Shown here: piece by piece, positions 1 through 9,100 of the stretch
Position numbering within the stretch: the stretch's first letter is position 1
Layout: the number at the start of each line of letters is the position of its first letter
Assembly (NCBI GenBank): GCA_963755825.1
Contig: CAVWLA010000001.1
Coordinates: 2,480,001 to 2,544,000 of the forward strand
Origin: DATBQN01 sp963755825
Lineage (GTDB): Bacteria; Acidobacteriota; Thermoanaerobaculia; Multivoradales; UBA5704
Reading direction: 5' to 3'
DNA: 64,000 bases
Notes under the pieces: generated by a model
What the model was told of the DNA's origin: nothing
Seen by the model: only the letters and a program-made list of their open reading frames with translations
The model's database searches: none
Translations under genes and position numbers: made by a program

Positions 1-33
1 CTCGATCCCTCTCATCCCGCCGGCGAGCGCAGG

Positions 34-267
34 CTAGAGGACCTCTTGGCCGAGCACGCCGTTGATGTTCCTCGACACCTCGGCAGCGGCGAATCCGGAG
101 AGCGCCGAGAGGATCTGCGGACCGCGCCGGCGGCCGAGGAAGAAGCCGCCGATGGCGGCGAGCGCCAGCGCCGGCAGCGGGTACTCGCGCACCAGGCGCT
201 CCCAGTCGAAGCCCTCGGGCATCAGCTCGTCGACCAGGTCGTAGGCCGTCTCTTGGGTATTCGCCAT
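34..267 (-). CDS. small membrane-associated protein, function unknown
   Basis: A 77-residue protein with a charged N-terminal half and one short hydrophobic stretch (about residues 29-45, PLPALALAAIGGFFLGRRR) ending in arginines, so probably a single membrane anchor. It lies 36 bp downstream of the DUF883-like gene on the same strand. It resembles that protein's C-terminal anchor (glycine-rich helix followed by GRRR), so the two are probably co-transcribed envelope or stress proteins. An AAGGAGAT Shine-Dalgarno-like stretch precedes the ATG. No enzymatic motif is visible. The family assignment is an inference. Confidence 0.7.
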   Translation of the reverse strand: MANTQETAYDLVDELMPEGFDWERLVREYPLPALALAAIGGFFLGRRRGPQILSALSGFAAAEVSRNINGVLGQEVL

Positions 268-303
268 CTCCGATCTCCTTGTCCTGGCCGCGGACGCCAG
301 CGC

Positions 304-717
304 CTAGTCGTCGTCGCGGCGGCCGCGGAAGAGCAGCCCGACGAGGAAGCCGAGGCCGGCGGCCATCAGAACCGACTTGCCGGGGTTCTCCCGCACGTAG
401 GAGCTCACCTGATCGGAGACGTCGCCCGCCTGGGCGCGCACCTTGGTGTAGCCGTCGCGGACGCTCTCGGCGGTGTCCTGGGCGCGCTCGCGGGCGGCCT
501 CGGCGCCGCGCTTCAGCTGGTCGGTGGCGCGCTCGGCGCCGCGGCGCACATCGGCGCTCACCTTGCCGTAGCTCTTCTGGACGTCGCTCGACAAACCCTT
601 CAGCCGCTCGCGCGCGGCGCTCACGCCGTCGATCACACCATCGCGTGCCTTTTCGGCAGTATCGGCTACGGTGTCCTTCAGGTCCCCCACGGTGCCGCTG
701 ATCGTCTGCTCGGCCAT
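304..717 (-). CDS. DUF883/YqjD-ElaB-like membrane-anchored protein
   Basis: 137 residues. Residues 1-105 are a highly charged amphipathic helix with repeated Ala/Lys/Glu/Asp and almost no Cys or Trp. The C-terminus (about 108-137) reads ENPGKS, then a glycine-rich hydrophobic helix, then RGRRDDD. That layout, a long helix followed by 'ENPG' and one C-terminal transmembrane helix, is typical of the DUF883 (YqjD/ElaB/YgaM) family, whose E. coli members tether ribosomes to the membrane in stationary phase. The role here is inferred from the family only. A GAGGAGATAT ribosome-binding site lies just before the ATG. The 77-residue anchor protein follows. Confidence 0.8.
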   Translation of the reverse strand: MAEQTISGTVGDLKDTVADTAEKARDGVIDGVSAARERLKGLSSDVQKSYGKVSADVRRGAERATDQLKRGAEAARERAQDTAESVRDGYTKVRAQAGDVSDQVSSYVRENPGKSVLMAAGLGFLVGLLFRGRRDDD

Positions 718-957
718 GACATATCTCCTCGTCTTCCGGTGAACGGGTGGTGATCGTTTGAATGACCGCCGGTGCCGCCTGTCCGACAGCGAGCTCGGCA
801 GCTCACGTGACTCTGTCGAGAGGGTGTAGCAGGAATCGTGCCGCGGCTGGGCAGGCTGCCAGCTGGGAGGATCCGCGGGCCGCTCGGCGCCTGCTGTAGA
901 CTCGATCGCCCGCGGGAAGCGCTCGCCCCTGGACCTTCCCCGGCTCGACGTCGAACC

Positions 958-2280
958 ATGGCCGCGGCCGAATCAGCGGAGGGACCAGCAGCGGGCGCCG
1001 CGCAGCCGGCGCGCGACGGCCGGCCCCCGCTGCCGCCGGCCCCGCGCGCCGAGGCGCAGCCGGCGGGCCCCGCCGCCGAGCCGCTGCCGCGCCGGCTCGC
1101 CCGCTTCTTCGGCCTCACCCTCCGCCAGGCGCACGAGGACGGCATCTTCCTCACTGCCTCGGCGCTCGCCTTCGTCACCATCCTCTCGCTCGTCCCCCTC
1201 CTCGCCGCCTTCTCCTTCGTCGGCGCGCGGGTCTTCAACCAATACCAGCAGCGCAGCCTTGAGGTCTTCGTCCAGGTTCTTCCCTACTCGGACCAGACGG
1301 TCAACGAGAAGCTCCGCGAGTTCCTCGAGCAGGCGGGGACGATCCACGGCTACGGCATCATCTTCTTCTTCGCCACCACCCTCTTCGCCTTCGCTACCAT
1401 CGAGGAGTCGCTCAACAAGATCTGGAGCGTGTCGCGGCGGCGGCCGGTGCGCGTGCGGCTGCTGTCGTTCCTCCTCCTCCTCTTCTGGGGGCCGCTGCTG
1501 ATCGGCGCCACCTTCACCAGCCTCCTCCTGCTGCGCCAGAGCCCGGGCCTGCGCACGATCCTCCAGGGCTCGATCCTCTTCGCCGTCCTCCCCTTCGTCG
1601 CCACCGCGGTCGGCCTCACCACCCTCTACTGGCTGGTCCCCTACACCCGCGTGCAGCTGCGCCACGCCCTCGTCGGCGGCCTCCTCGCGGCGATCCTCCT
1701 CGAGCTGCTGCGCCAGGGCTTCGCCTCGTACGTCGAGTTCTTCCGCAACGTCAACATCGTCTACGGCAGCTTCGCCTTCGCCCTCCTCTTCATGATGTCG
1801 ATCGAGCTGACCTGGACGATCGTGCTCCTCGGCGCCGAGGCGGCCTACACGGCGCAGCACTTCCCGCGCCTGGCGCGCGGCATCCACTACCAGGCGCCGC
1901 TGCAGGCCGCCTGGGTCGGGCTGACCGCGCTCACCCTCATCGCCCGCCGCTTCGCCCGCGGCGAGACGGTGCTCTCCCCCGCCGCGCTCGCCGAGCGGCT
2001 CCACCTCTCGCCGCGCGAGCTCGAGCGGGTGATCCGCCCCCTCCTCACCCACGACCTGCTGCGCGAGTCGGCCGGCGAGAGCGGCTACCTCCTCGCCGTC
2101 GAGCCCGCCCAGCTGCCCGTCGACCGCATCTTCCAGGCCTACGACCACCGCGCCCGCCGCGGCATCGAGCCGGTCGGCGAGCAGCTCCGCGGCCGCCTCG
2201 AGTCCCTCATCGGCGACCTGGCGCTAGCCCGCGGCGAGCGCCTCGCCGGCGCCTCGCTCGCCGACCTCATCACCGGCTAG
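958..2280 (+). CDS. YihY/virulence factor BrkB family membrane protein
   Basis: A 440-residue polytopic membrane protein if translation starts at the ATG at 958; the frame is open from a GTG at 838 but those 40 residues look like leader. About six hydrophobic segments span residues 60-310. Family-typical stretches are DGIFLTASALAFVTILSLVPL, then SLNKIWSV, then the YGSFAF and IELTW regions. The last ~100 residues are hydrophilic (ALAERLHLSPRELERVIRPLL) and look like a winged-helix extension, known in some members. YihY/BrkB proteins are inner-membrane proteins of uncertain function; the old 'ribonuclease BN' label is incorrect. A TAGACT hexamer at 897-902 could give a ~48-nt leader to the chosen ATG. 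Confidence 0.88.
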   Translation: MAAAESAEGPAAGAAQPARDGRPPLPPAPRAEAQPAGPAAEPLPRRLARFFGLTLRQAHEDGIFLTASALAFVTILSLVPLLAAFSFVGARVFNQYQQRSLEVFVQVLPYSDQTVNEKLREFLEQAGTIHGYGIIFFFATTLFAFATIEESLNKIWSVSRRRPVRVRLLSFLLLLFWGPLLIGATFTSLLLLRQSPGLRTILQGSILFAVLPFVATAVGLTTLYWLVPYTRVQLRHALVGGLLAAILLELLRQGFASYVEFFRNVNIVYGSFAFALLFMMSIELTWTIVLLGAEAAYTAQHFPRLARGIHYQAPLQAAWVGLTALTLIARRFARGETVLSPAALAERLHLSPRELERVIRPLLTHDLLRESAGESGYLLAVEPAQLPVDRIFQAYDHRARRGIEPVGEQLRGRLESLIGDLALARGERLAGASLADLITG

Positions 2281-2314
2281 GCACCAGCCGCCGCCGGGGC
2301 CGCCGCCCGCCTTC

Positions 2315-2343
2315 TTGCCGCCCAGGGGGCTCATGGGTACAAT
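2315..2343 (+). promoter_or_regulatory. sigma70-type promoter for tRNA-Ala
   Basis: TTGCCG at 2315-2320 and TACAAT at 2338-2343 are separated by 17 bp. Initiation near 2350 would give about 12 nt of leader before the mature tRNA 5' end at 2362. Confidence 0.65.
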
Positions 2344-2361
2344 ACCCGCCTCCCGCACCGT

Positions 2362-2437
2362 GGGGCAGTAGCTCAGCTGGGAGAGCACCACGTTCGCAAC
2401 GTGGGGGTTGAGGGTTCGAATCCCTTCTGCTCCACCA
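2362..2437 (+). tRNA. tRNA-Ala (anticodon CGC)
   Basis: A 76-nt cloverleaf including an encoded CCA. The acceptor stem GGGGCAG pairs with CTGCTCC (one G-T). The D stem is GCTC/GAGC. The anticodon stem CCACG/CGTGG encloses loop TTCGCAA, so the anticodon is CGC, decoding GCG alanine codons. The T arm is GAGGG-TTCGAAT-CCCTT. The discriminator is A. A good promoter sits upstream, and the next gene starts 24 bp after the CCA end. Confidence 0.97.
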
Positions 2438-2460
2438 TTTCCCGCCGGCTCGCGTCTGGC

Positions 2461-4665
2461 ATGCTCGACCACGAGATCCCCGCCGCGGCCGAGACGGCGG
2501 TTGTGCACGCAGATCGCAGGGGGCCGCTGCGCGCCGATCTTCGCGCTCTCATCGCCCTCGCAACGTACACCACCGTTGCTTTCGCGTATCTGCGACCCAT
2601 CTGGAAGACCTTCAGCAACCAGGTGCCTGGGGAACCCGGCGACCCCCTGTTCACGACCTACATTCTCAAATGGGTGGTGCATCAGGCACGGATAGGTTTT
2701 CCCAACCTTTGGGACGCGCCATTTTTCTTTCCTCAGCATGGCGCGCTCGCGCTTTCAGATCACATGATCGGGCCGGCGCTCTCGATCGTCTTCCTCGCCA
2801 ACCCGGTCACCGGCTACAACCTGCTCTTCTTCTCATCCTTCGTGCTCTGCGGTCTCAGCACCTGGTGGGTTCTTGAGCGGAGCGGCTGTTCGTTCGTGGC
2901 GGCGCTCGCTGGCGGCGCGATCTTCGCCTTCTCACCGCTGCGCTTCACCAATACCAATCATCTGTTGCTGCTCATCGCGCAGTGGATACCGCTCGTCTTG
3001 TGGTCGTTCCATCGCTTGCTGATCGAGCGCACGGTGAAGACGGCGCTGGTCTTCCTGGGGTTCTACGGCCTGCACGTGCTCGGCGGCTGCTACCTCGCCT
3101 ACATGATTCATTTCCCTCTGCTCGCCATCCTGGTCAGTCGCTGGGTCGAGGAGGGAAGGAGGCTCTTCTCGCCATCGTCTCTGCGCGTGCTCGTCCCCAC
3201 GGGGGTTGCGGCAGCGACGCTCACCGCGATGATCTTCCTGCCGTACGTGACCAGGGCGCACGAGCTTCACTTGACTCACGACGACGAGAGCGAGGTGGTT
3301 CGCAACAGCGCGGCGCTCACCAGCTACGTCAGCCCTTCACCTCAGAATTGGTACTTTCTCCATCCGCGCGATCTGGTCGCCTTCGGGCGGCGTTTCGCGC
3401 TCGCGCAGCCGTTCTTGCGCAACGAAGGCTCGCTCTTCGCCGGCTTTCTTCCCACGCTCTTCCTGGTCGTTGGGTTCCGCGGGCTCTGGCGTCGCCAGCG
3501 AGCGCGTCCCAGCACGCCACCGGTTGCCAGGCGGCGCATCGTCCTGACCGCGCTGCTGGCTGTCGCGGTGGCTCTCTACCTCCTCGGCGATACCTTAACT
3601 CTCGGTTTGACGCAGACCACCTGGCTCACCGACCGGGTGCCATGGGCTCCAGCTCCGACGTTGACGAGGCTCGGGGTGTGTTTTCTCGCCACGGTGGCGC
3701 TGTGGATCTGGCTGCACGGTCGTTGGCGGGAAGGGCCTTCGCGCTGGAAAGAGGTCGCTCCCTGGGAACGCGCGGTCGCGTATTCAGGGATCGTTTGCTT
3801 CCTGCTCTCTCACTCGCTCGTCTACCTGGCTTTGATGCGAGTGGTGCCTGGCATGTCCAGCATGCGCGCCCCCACTCGTTTTGGCCTCCTGTTCTCCTTC
3901 GTCGTTGCCTTTTTCGCCGCGCATGGCCTCGACCGCTTTCGCGAGGCAGTCAAGGGCTCTTGGTGGCGTACGGCCGCCAGCGGAGGCGTCCTCGTGCTTC
4001 TCCTGCTCGAGCTGGCACCGCGGCCCCTGCGCTGGGTCGAGGTGCTGCGCGAGGGCGACTTCCCCGCTGTCTACGCCTGGGTTGCGGCTCATTCGGAGGT
4101 GCGAGCCCTCGCTGAGGTGCCCATGCGCCAGAACTGGCGAGAGGTGGGGCCGATGTACTACTCCTCGCGGCACTGGCGACCCATCGCCAACGGTTACAGC
4201 AGCTTCGTCCCGCAGCTCCACCGCAACCTGGCGAGCCATCTCGTCGCGCTTCCCGATCTGGGCGGCCTCGCCCTGCTCGACCAAGTCGGCGTCACCCACA
4301 TCATCGTCCACACCGACCAAGCGGCGAGGCGGATGGGCAACCCTTCTGGACGAGACGCGATGATGCGCCGGTGGGAACGAGAATTCACCGGCCGCGTAGC
4401 GCTCGTCTTCGACGCGGAACCTGACCGCGTGTACCGTCTCCTGCCAATCCGGCTCGCGAGCCTGGGGCGAAACCAGGCTTGCCGTCAACCGGAGGAGCAG
4501 CGGCGACCGGCGGTGCCGCAGGTACGGAGCGCCGAGCGACTCGGGGAGCTGGATGAGAGGCCTCCTGTGCCGGATAGGCTCACCCGCTGGGGAGCCGGAG
4601 CCGGGCGCGCAGCCCTCCCGCCGACCGATTGGCGAGCGCCAGCGAGCCGCCGTAGAGCTCGGTGA
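2461..4665 (+). CDS. polytopic membrane protein, YfhO/glycosyltransferase-39-like
   Basis: 734 residues from the ATG at 2461; the open frame upstream runs back through the tRNA and cannot be coding. Ten or more hydrophobic helices fill residues ~30-520. Residues ~520-660 form a soluble C-terminal domain (AVYAWVAAHSEVRALAEVP, MYYSSRHWRP, GVTHIIVH, RVYRLLP) like that of large bacterial membrane proteins in the YfhO/GT39-like group, which handle lipid-linked sugars. The substrate is unknown. The last ~75 residues (after VYRLLP) are low-complexity and run antisense into the kinase remnant, so the native stop may have been lost. The gene is visibly richer in A+T than its neighbours and sits directly behind a tRNA, which suggests acquisition. 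Confidence 0.7.
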   Translation: MLDHEIPAAAETAVVHADRRGPLRADLRALIALATYTTVAFAYLRPIWKTFSNQVPGEPGDPLFTTYILKWVVHQARIGFPNLWDAPFFFPQHGALALSDHMIGPALSIVFLANPVTGYNLLFFSSFVLCGLSTWWVLERSGCSFVAALAGGAIFAFSPLRFTNTNHLLLLIAQWIPLVLWSFHRLLIERTVKTALVFLGFYGLHVLGGCYLAYMIHFPLLAILVSRWVEEGRRLFSPSSLRVLVPTGVAAATLTAMIFLPYVTRAHELHLTHDDESEVVRNSAALTSYVSPSPQNWYFLHPRDLVAFGRRFALAQPFLRNEGSLFAGFLPTLFLVVGFRGLWRRQRARPSTPPVARRRIVLTALLAVAVALYLLGDTLTLGLTQTTWLTDRVPWAPAPTLTRLGVCFLATVALWIWLHGRWREGPSRWKEVAPWERAVAYSGIVCFLLSHSLVYLALMRVVPGMSSMRAPTRFGLLFSFVVAFFAAHGLDRFREAVKGSWWRTAASGGVLVLLLLELAPRPLRWVEVLREGDFPAVYAWVAAHSEVRALAEVPMRQNWREVGPMYYSSRHWRPIANGYSSFVPQLHRNLASHLVALPDLGGLALLDQVGVTHIIVHTDQAARRMGNPSGRDAMMRRWEREFTGRVALVFDAEPDRVYRLLPIRLASLGRNQACRQPEEQRRPAVPQVRSAERLGELDERPPVPDRLTRWGAGAGRAALPPTDWRAPASRRRAR

Positions 4666-4822
4666 GATCGCTGACGATGGCGAGGCCGAAGCCGGAGCCC
4701 GGGGCGGCTTCGTCGGCTCGGACGCCGCGCTGGAGGACCGCTTCGAGGAGCGACGGGTCGAGGCCCGGGCCGTCGTCCTCGACTTCGATGACGACGGCCG
4801 CGGCATCCGCCGGCACGCGCCC
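4580..4822 (-). pseudogene. C-terminal remnant of a sensor histidine kinase (HATPase domain)
   Basis: About 80 residues on the minus strand ending at a normal stop. They contain the ATP-lid boxes of a histidine kinase: VIEVEDDGPGLDP (G1 box), then PGSGFGLAIVSDLTELYGG (G2 box), then a terminal beta strand LRARLRLPSG. The N box, dimerisation/phosphoacceptor helix and sensor region are missing; upstream the frame dissolves into sequence that on the other strand encodes an ABC permease. This is therefore only the 3' end of a PhoQ/EnvZ-type kinase gene, left by a deletion or rearrangement near 4820. Confidence 0.7.
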
Positions 4823-5748
4823 GGCCTCGGCCGTTCTCCTCCTCGACCGGATCGACGACCGAGTGGTCGATGCCGCGCGCCGGACGCCCGGGGCGGGCGA
4901 CGCCGAGGCCCGTCCGGTCATCCCCGCGCGGATCCTGGTGGGGCCGGACACCTGGGCACCGCTCGTCCTCTTCGTCGTCCGCGATTTCGGCGACCTGCGC
5001 GTCGACCGGATGAGCCGGGATGCCGGGACCCGGCCGCCGGGCGACGACGAGATCCTCCTCGAGCGCTCGGGGTTGTCCGTCGCCCATGCCGGGATCGGCG
5101 ACCGCGTCACCGTGCGCACCGGCGGACTCGAGCGACGGCTGCGCGTCGCCGGCACCGCCCGCGCCGCCGGCCTGCCGCCGGGATGGATGGATCACGTCGT
5201 CACCGGCTTCGTCTCCTGGCGCTCGGTCGCGCGCACCGGGCAGCCGGCGGAGCGCGCCGTCCTCCGCATCGTCGTCGCGGGCGACCGCCTCGACGCGGCG
5301 CAGATCCGGAAGGTCGCCGGCCGGGTCAAGGACTGCCTCGAGCACGAGGGCAACCGCGTCCTGCGCATCGACGTGCCGGCACCGGGGCGCCATCCGCATG
5401 CTGGCGACGACGGCGAGCCTCAACGTCGCCGAGCGCTGGCGCGAGATCGGGATCCTCGGCGCGCTCGGCGCCACGCCGCGCCGCATCGCGCTCGACGTGG
5501 TGCTCGAGGGCCTGCTGCTCGGCGCCCTCTCCTGGTGCGCCGCGCTCCTCGCCGCGGTACCGATCACCTTCGCGCTCGACGCGGCGACGGGAAGGACGTT
5601 CATCCACTCGGCGCTCGACTTCTACCTGTCGCCGCGCGCGGCCGGCGCCTGGCTCCTCCTGGCGCAGGCCCTCGGCGCGCTGGGCAGCCTCTACCCCGCC
5701 TGGCGCGCGTCTCGGCTCACCGTTCGGGAGGTGCTCGCCCATGCGTAA
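4822..5748 (+). pseudogene. 5'-truncated, frame-broken FtsX-like ABC transporter permease
   Basis: Coding resemblance starts abruptly at 4822 with no start codon. The first frame (to about 5395) reads like the extracytoplasmic MacB-type domain: PGAGDAEARPVIPARILVG, DDEILLERSGL, AGIGDRVTVRTG, then RIDVPAPGRHPH. The sense continues in the next frame from about 5395: ASLNVAERWREIGILGALGATP, three hydrophobic helices and YPAWRASRLTVREVLAHA, typical of the FtsX C-terminal module. The N-terminal membrane segment and about 25 residues around the first C-terminal helix are missing. The original was probably a lipoprotein or macrolide-type exporter permease. The segment abuts the kinase remnant on the other strand. 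Confidence 0.7.
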
Positions 5749-5911
5749 GCGTACGTCCTGGCTGCTCCTGCTCTGCCTCGCGATCCTCCTTGCCGCGACC
5801 GTCTACGGCGGCGGCGGATGGATGTGGCGAAAGCTCCTCGAGATGCACGGCATCAGGCCCCACGCGGCGCCGGCCGGCGCCGCCGCCGCGGCCGGCGAGC
5901 TCGATCGCTGA
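5741..5911 (+). CDS. small single-pass membrane protein coupled to the permease remnant
   Basis: A 56-residue ORF whose ATG overlaps the stop of the permease remnant (ATGCGTAA), a classic translational-coupling arrangement. It begins MRKRTSWLLLLCLAILLAA, one hydrophobic helix that could be a signal anchor, followed by WMWRKLLEMHGI and a Pro/Ala-rich tail. No family is recognised. Given the broken upstream gene it may be a leftover, but its own frame is intact. Confidence 0.5.
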   Translation: MRKRTSWLLLLCLAILLAATVYGGGGWMWRKLLEMHGIRPHAAPAGAAAAAGELDR

Positions 5912-6113
5912 CCGCGGCGACCTCCTGGGTCGTTCTTGCGCTGGCTCGGGGGGGCGATCCCTCTCGCTTCCTTTCGCCACCACCGAAGTGTCGCGCGCGG
6001 CCGGAGGTTTCTGGACTCCTCGGCCCTCCTCTGCTATACCTGCCTCCCCTAGCTTCCAAAAATGGGTTCCCGGCTCTTCCGGTTCCGGTTCAGCCGCGCG
6101 GAGGAACACGACC

Positions 6114-9100
6114 ATGGTCTCCTTCCGAGTCTCCTCGAGGGCCGTCTCGACCTCGATCCTCAGCTCCGAGGCGAAGCGCGCCCTTCGCGTCTCCCTCGCC
6201 CTCTTCTCCCTGCTGGCGACCGGCGCCATGGCGCAGGACCTCAGCCGGGGCAATGCGGCGCCGCCGCTGGCGAAGGGCTCCGGCAAGCCGACGGAGCTGA
6301 CCATGGTCCGCGCCGGGAGCACGTCGGTCGACCTCAGCACCCTGCCGGTCGCCAAGCCCAAGAAGCGGGAGCGGCCCGAGCGCGAGGAGCCGGACGTCGT
6401 CCCCGTGCCGCTGCCCGGCAGCTCGCCGCAGAGCACGCCGGTGCCGCCGGTCGGCCTCCTGGCCGCCGCGCCGGCGCCACAGGCGAGCTTCGCCGGCCTC
6501 GACTTCAACACCTGGGGCGCCGGCCATCCGCCCGACCCGGTGGGCGACGTCGGCCCGACCTACTACATCCAGGCCGTCAACACCTCGATCGGCATCTTCC
6601 GCAAGTCGGACGGCGTACGCGTCGCCGCCTTCACCTACGACACCTTCATGAGCCAGGGGCACTTCGGGAACCTCTGCGACACCGACAACTTCGGCGATCC
6701 GGTGGTGCTCTACGACACCTTCGAGGACCGCTGGATGATCACCGACTTCGCCTTCCAGCTCGACGGCTCGGGCAACGTCATCAACCCGCCGGGCGCCTAC
6801 CAGTGCTTCGCGGTCTCCAAGTCGGGCGACCCGGTCGCCGGCGGCTGGAACTACTACTCGCTCCACCTCACCGACGGCTTCGGCGACTATCCGAAGTTCG
6901 GCGTCTGGCCGGACGGCATCTACATGTCGGCCAACGTCTTCGCCTTCGCCGCCGGCGGCTCGTTCATGGCGCCGCGGGTGTGGGCGCTCAACAAGGCCCA
7001 GATGTACGCCGGCAACCCGACCATCCAGATCGTCCAGTTCAACGCGCCGTCGGCCGAGTTCACCCTGCTGCCGGCCAACGCCCGGCTGCAGACCGGCACG
7101 CCGCCGGCGGGCTCGCCGAACTACTACAGCGTCGTCTGGCAGTTCACCAACGCCGTCTCGGTCTACAAGTTCCACGTCGACTGGAAAAGCATCTCGCTCT
7201 CCACCTTCACCGGCCCCTTCATCGCCATCGCGCCGGCGAGCTGGGCGGCCGCGGGCTCCACGGTGCCGGCGCCGGGCGGCAACACGACGGACACCCTCAG
7301 CCCGCGGCTGATGATGCAGAACCAGTACACCAACCTGGGCGGCGTCGAGTCGCTGTGGGACAGCCACACCGTCCTCGGCGGCGCCGCGGCGACCGCCGCG
7401 CCCCGCTTCTACCAGGTGACCGTCACCGGCGGCACGGTGGGCGCCACCACCGCGCAGGCGGCGACGGATACCCCCGACACCACGGTCAACCGCTTCATGC
7501 CGAGCGTCGCCGTCGACCGCGCCGGCGACATGGCGATGGGCTACAGCGCCTCGAGCAGCACGCTCTTTCCGGCGATCCGCTACGCCGGGCGCTTGGCGGC
7601 CGATCCTCTCGGCACCCTGCCGCAGACCGAGACCTCGCTGGTCGAGGGCAGCGGCGCGCAGAACGTGACGACGCGCTGGGGGGACTACAGCGCCATGTCG
7701 CTCGACCCCAACGGCTGCACCTTCTGGTACACCAACGAGTACTACCTGGTGACCGGGGGGAACTGGCAGACGCAGATCGGCGCCTTCCCCTTCCCCACCT
7801 GCACCACGGTCGCCACCGGCACCCTGCAGGGGACGGTCACCGCGACGGTCGGCGGCGCGCCGATCGCCGGCGCCACGGTGACCCTCGGCAGCCGCACGGC
7901 GACGACCGACGGCAGCGGCTTCTATTCGTTCGCCAACCTCCCCTCCGGCACCTACCCCAGCATCACGGCGAGCGCGCCGGGATACATCCCGAGCACCGCC
8001 ACCGGCATCGTGGTGAGCGACGGGGCGACGACGACGCAGAACTTCTCGCTCGCCACGGCGCCGACCAGCGGCTGCCCGACCGACACCAGCCAGGCGGATT
8101 TCCAGACCGGCGTGGCGACCAACCTCGACCTCACCTCGAGCCCCGGCAACGCCCTGCTGCTCAATGCCGCCAACATCGACCAGCAGAACACCTCGGTCAC
8201 CGCCAACGGCTTCGCCGTCACCAGCACCTCCTGGGCCAGCCAGACCTTCACCGCCGGCGTCACCGGCCAGCTCACCCAGGTGGATCTCGACCTCTTCTGC
8301 AGCGGCTGCACGGGGACGACCCCCAACATCACGGTGTCGATCCGCGCCACCACCGGCGCCACCCCGGTGCCGACCGGCGCCGACCTCGCCACGGCGACGA
8401 TCCCCGGCTTCAGCAGCGGCGCCGGCGGCTTCTTCAGCGCCGTCTTCGCCAGCCCGCCGACGCTCACCGCCGGCGTCCGCTATGCGATCGTCTTCCGCGC
8501 CGTGTCGAACCCCTCCGCGGGGACCTACGCCTACGTCTGCAGCTGCACTCCGAACACCAATCCGTACACCACCGGTCAGCGGGTCACCTCGACCAACAGC
8601 GGCGCGACCTGGACGGCCGACGTCACCGCCGGCGGGCGCGACCTCGGCTTCAAGACCTACATGAAGACCGGCTTCGCGACGGCCGGCGACCTCATCTCGT
8701 CGTTGAAGGACAGCAACCCGGCGGTGGGCTTCACGACGGTCTGGTCGACGCTCTCCTGGACCGCCACGACGCCGGCCAACACCAGCGTCCAGTTCCAGGT
8801 CGCCGCCAGCAACTCGCCGATCGGACCCTTCAGCTTCGTCGGTCCCGACGGCACCGCGGCGACCTTCTTCACCGCCAGCGGCGCCTCTCTCGCCCAGTTC
8901 GACGGCAACCGGTATCTCGAATACCGCGCCTATCTGGCGACCACCGACAAGACGATGACGCCGACCTTGAGCGACGTCACCGTCTGCTTCACCTCGGTCC
9001 CGCTGCCCGACCTCGCCATCACCGTCACCGACGGTGTCGCGACGGCGGTGCCCGGCGGGTCGGTCACCTACACCATCACGGCGTCGAACGGCGGTGCCAC

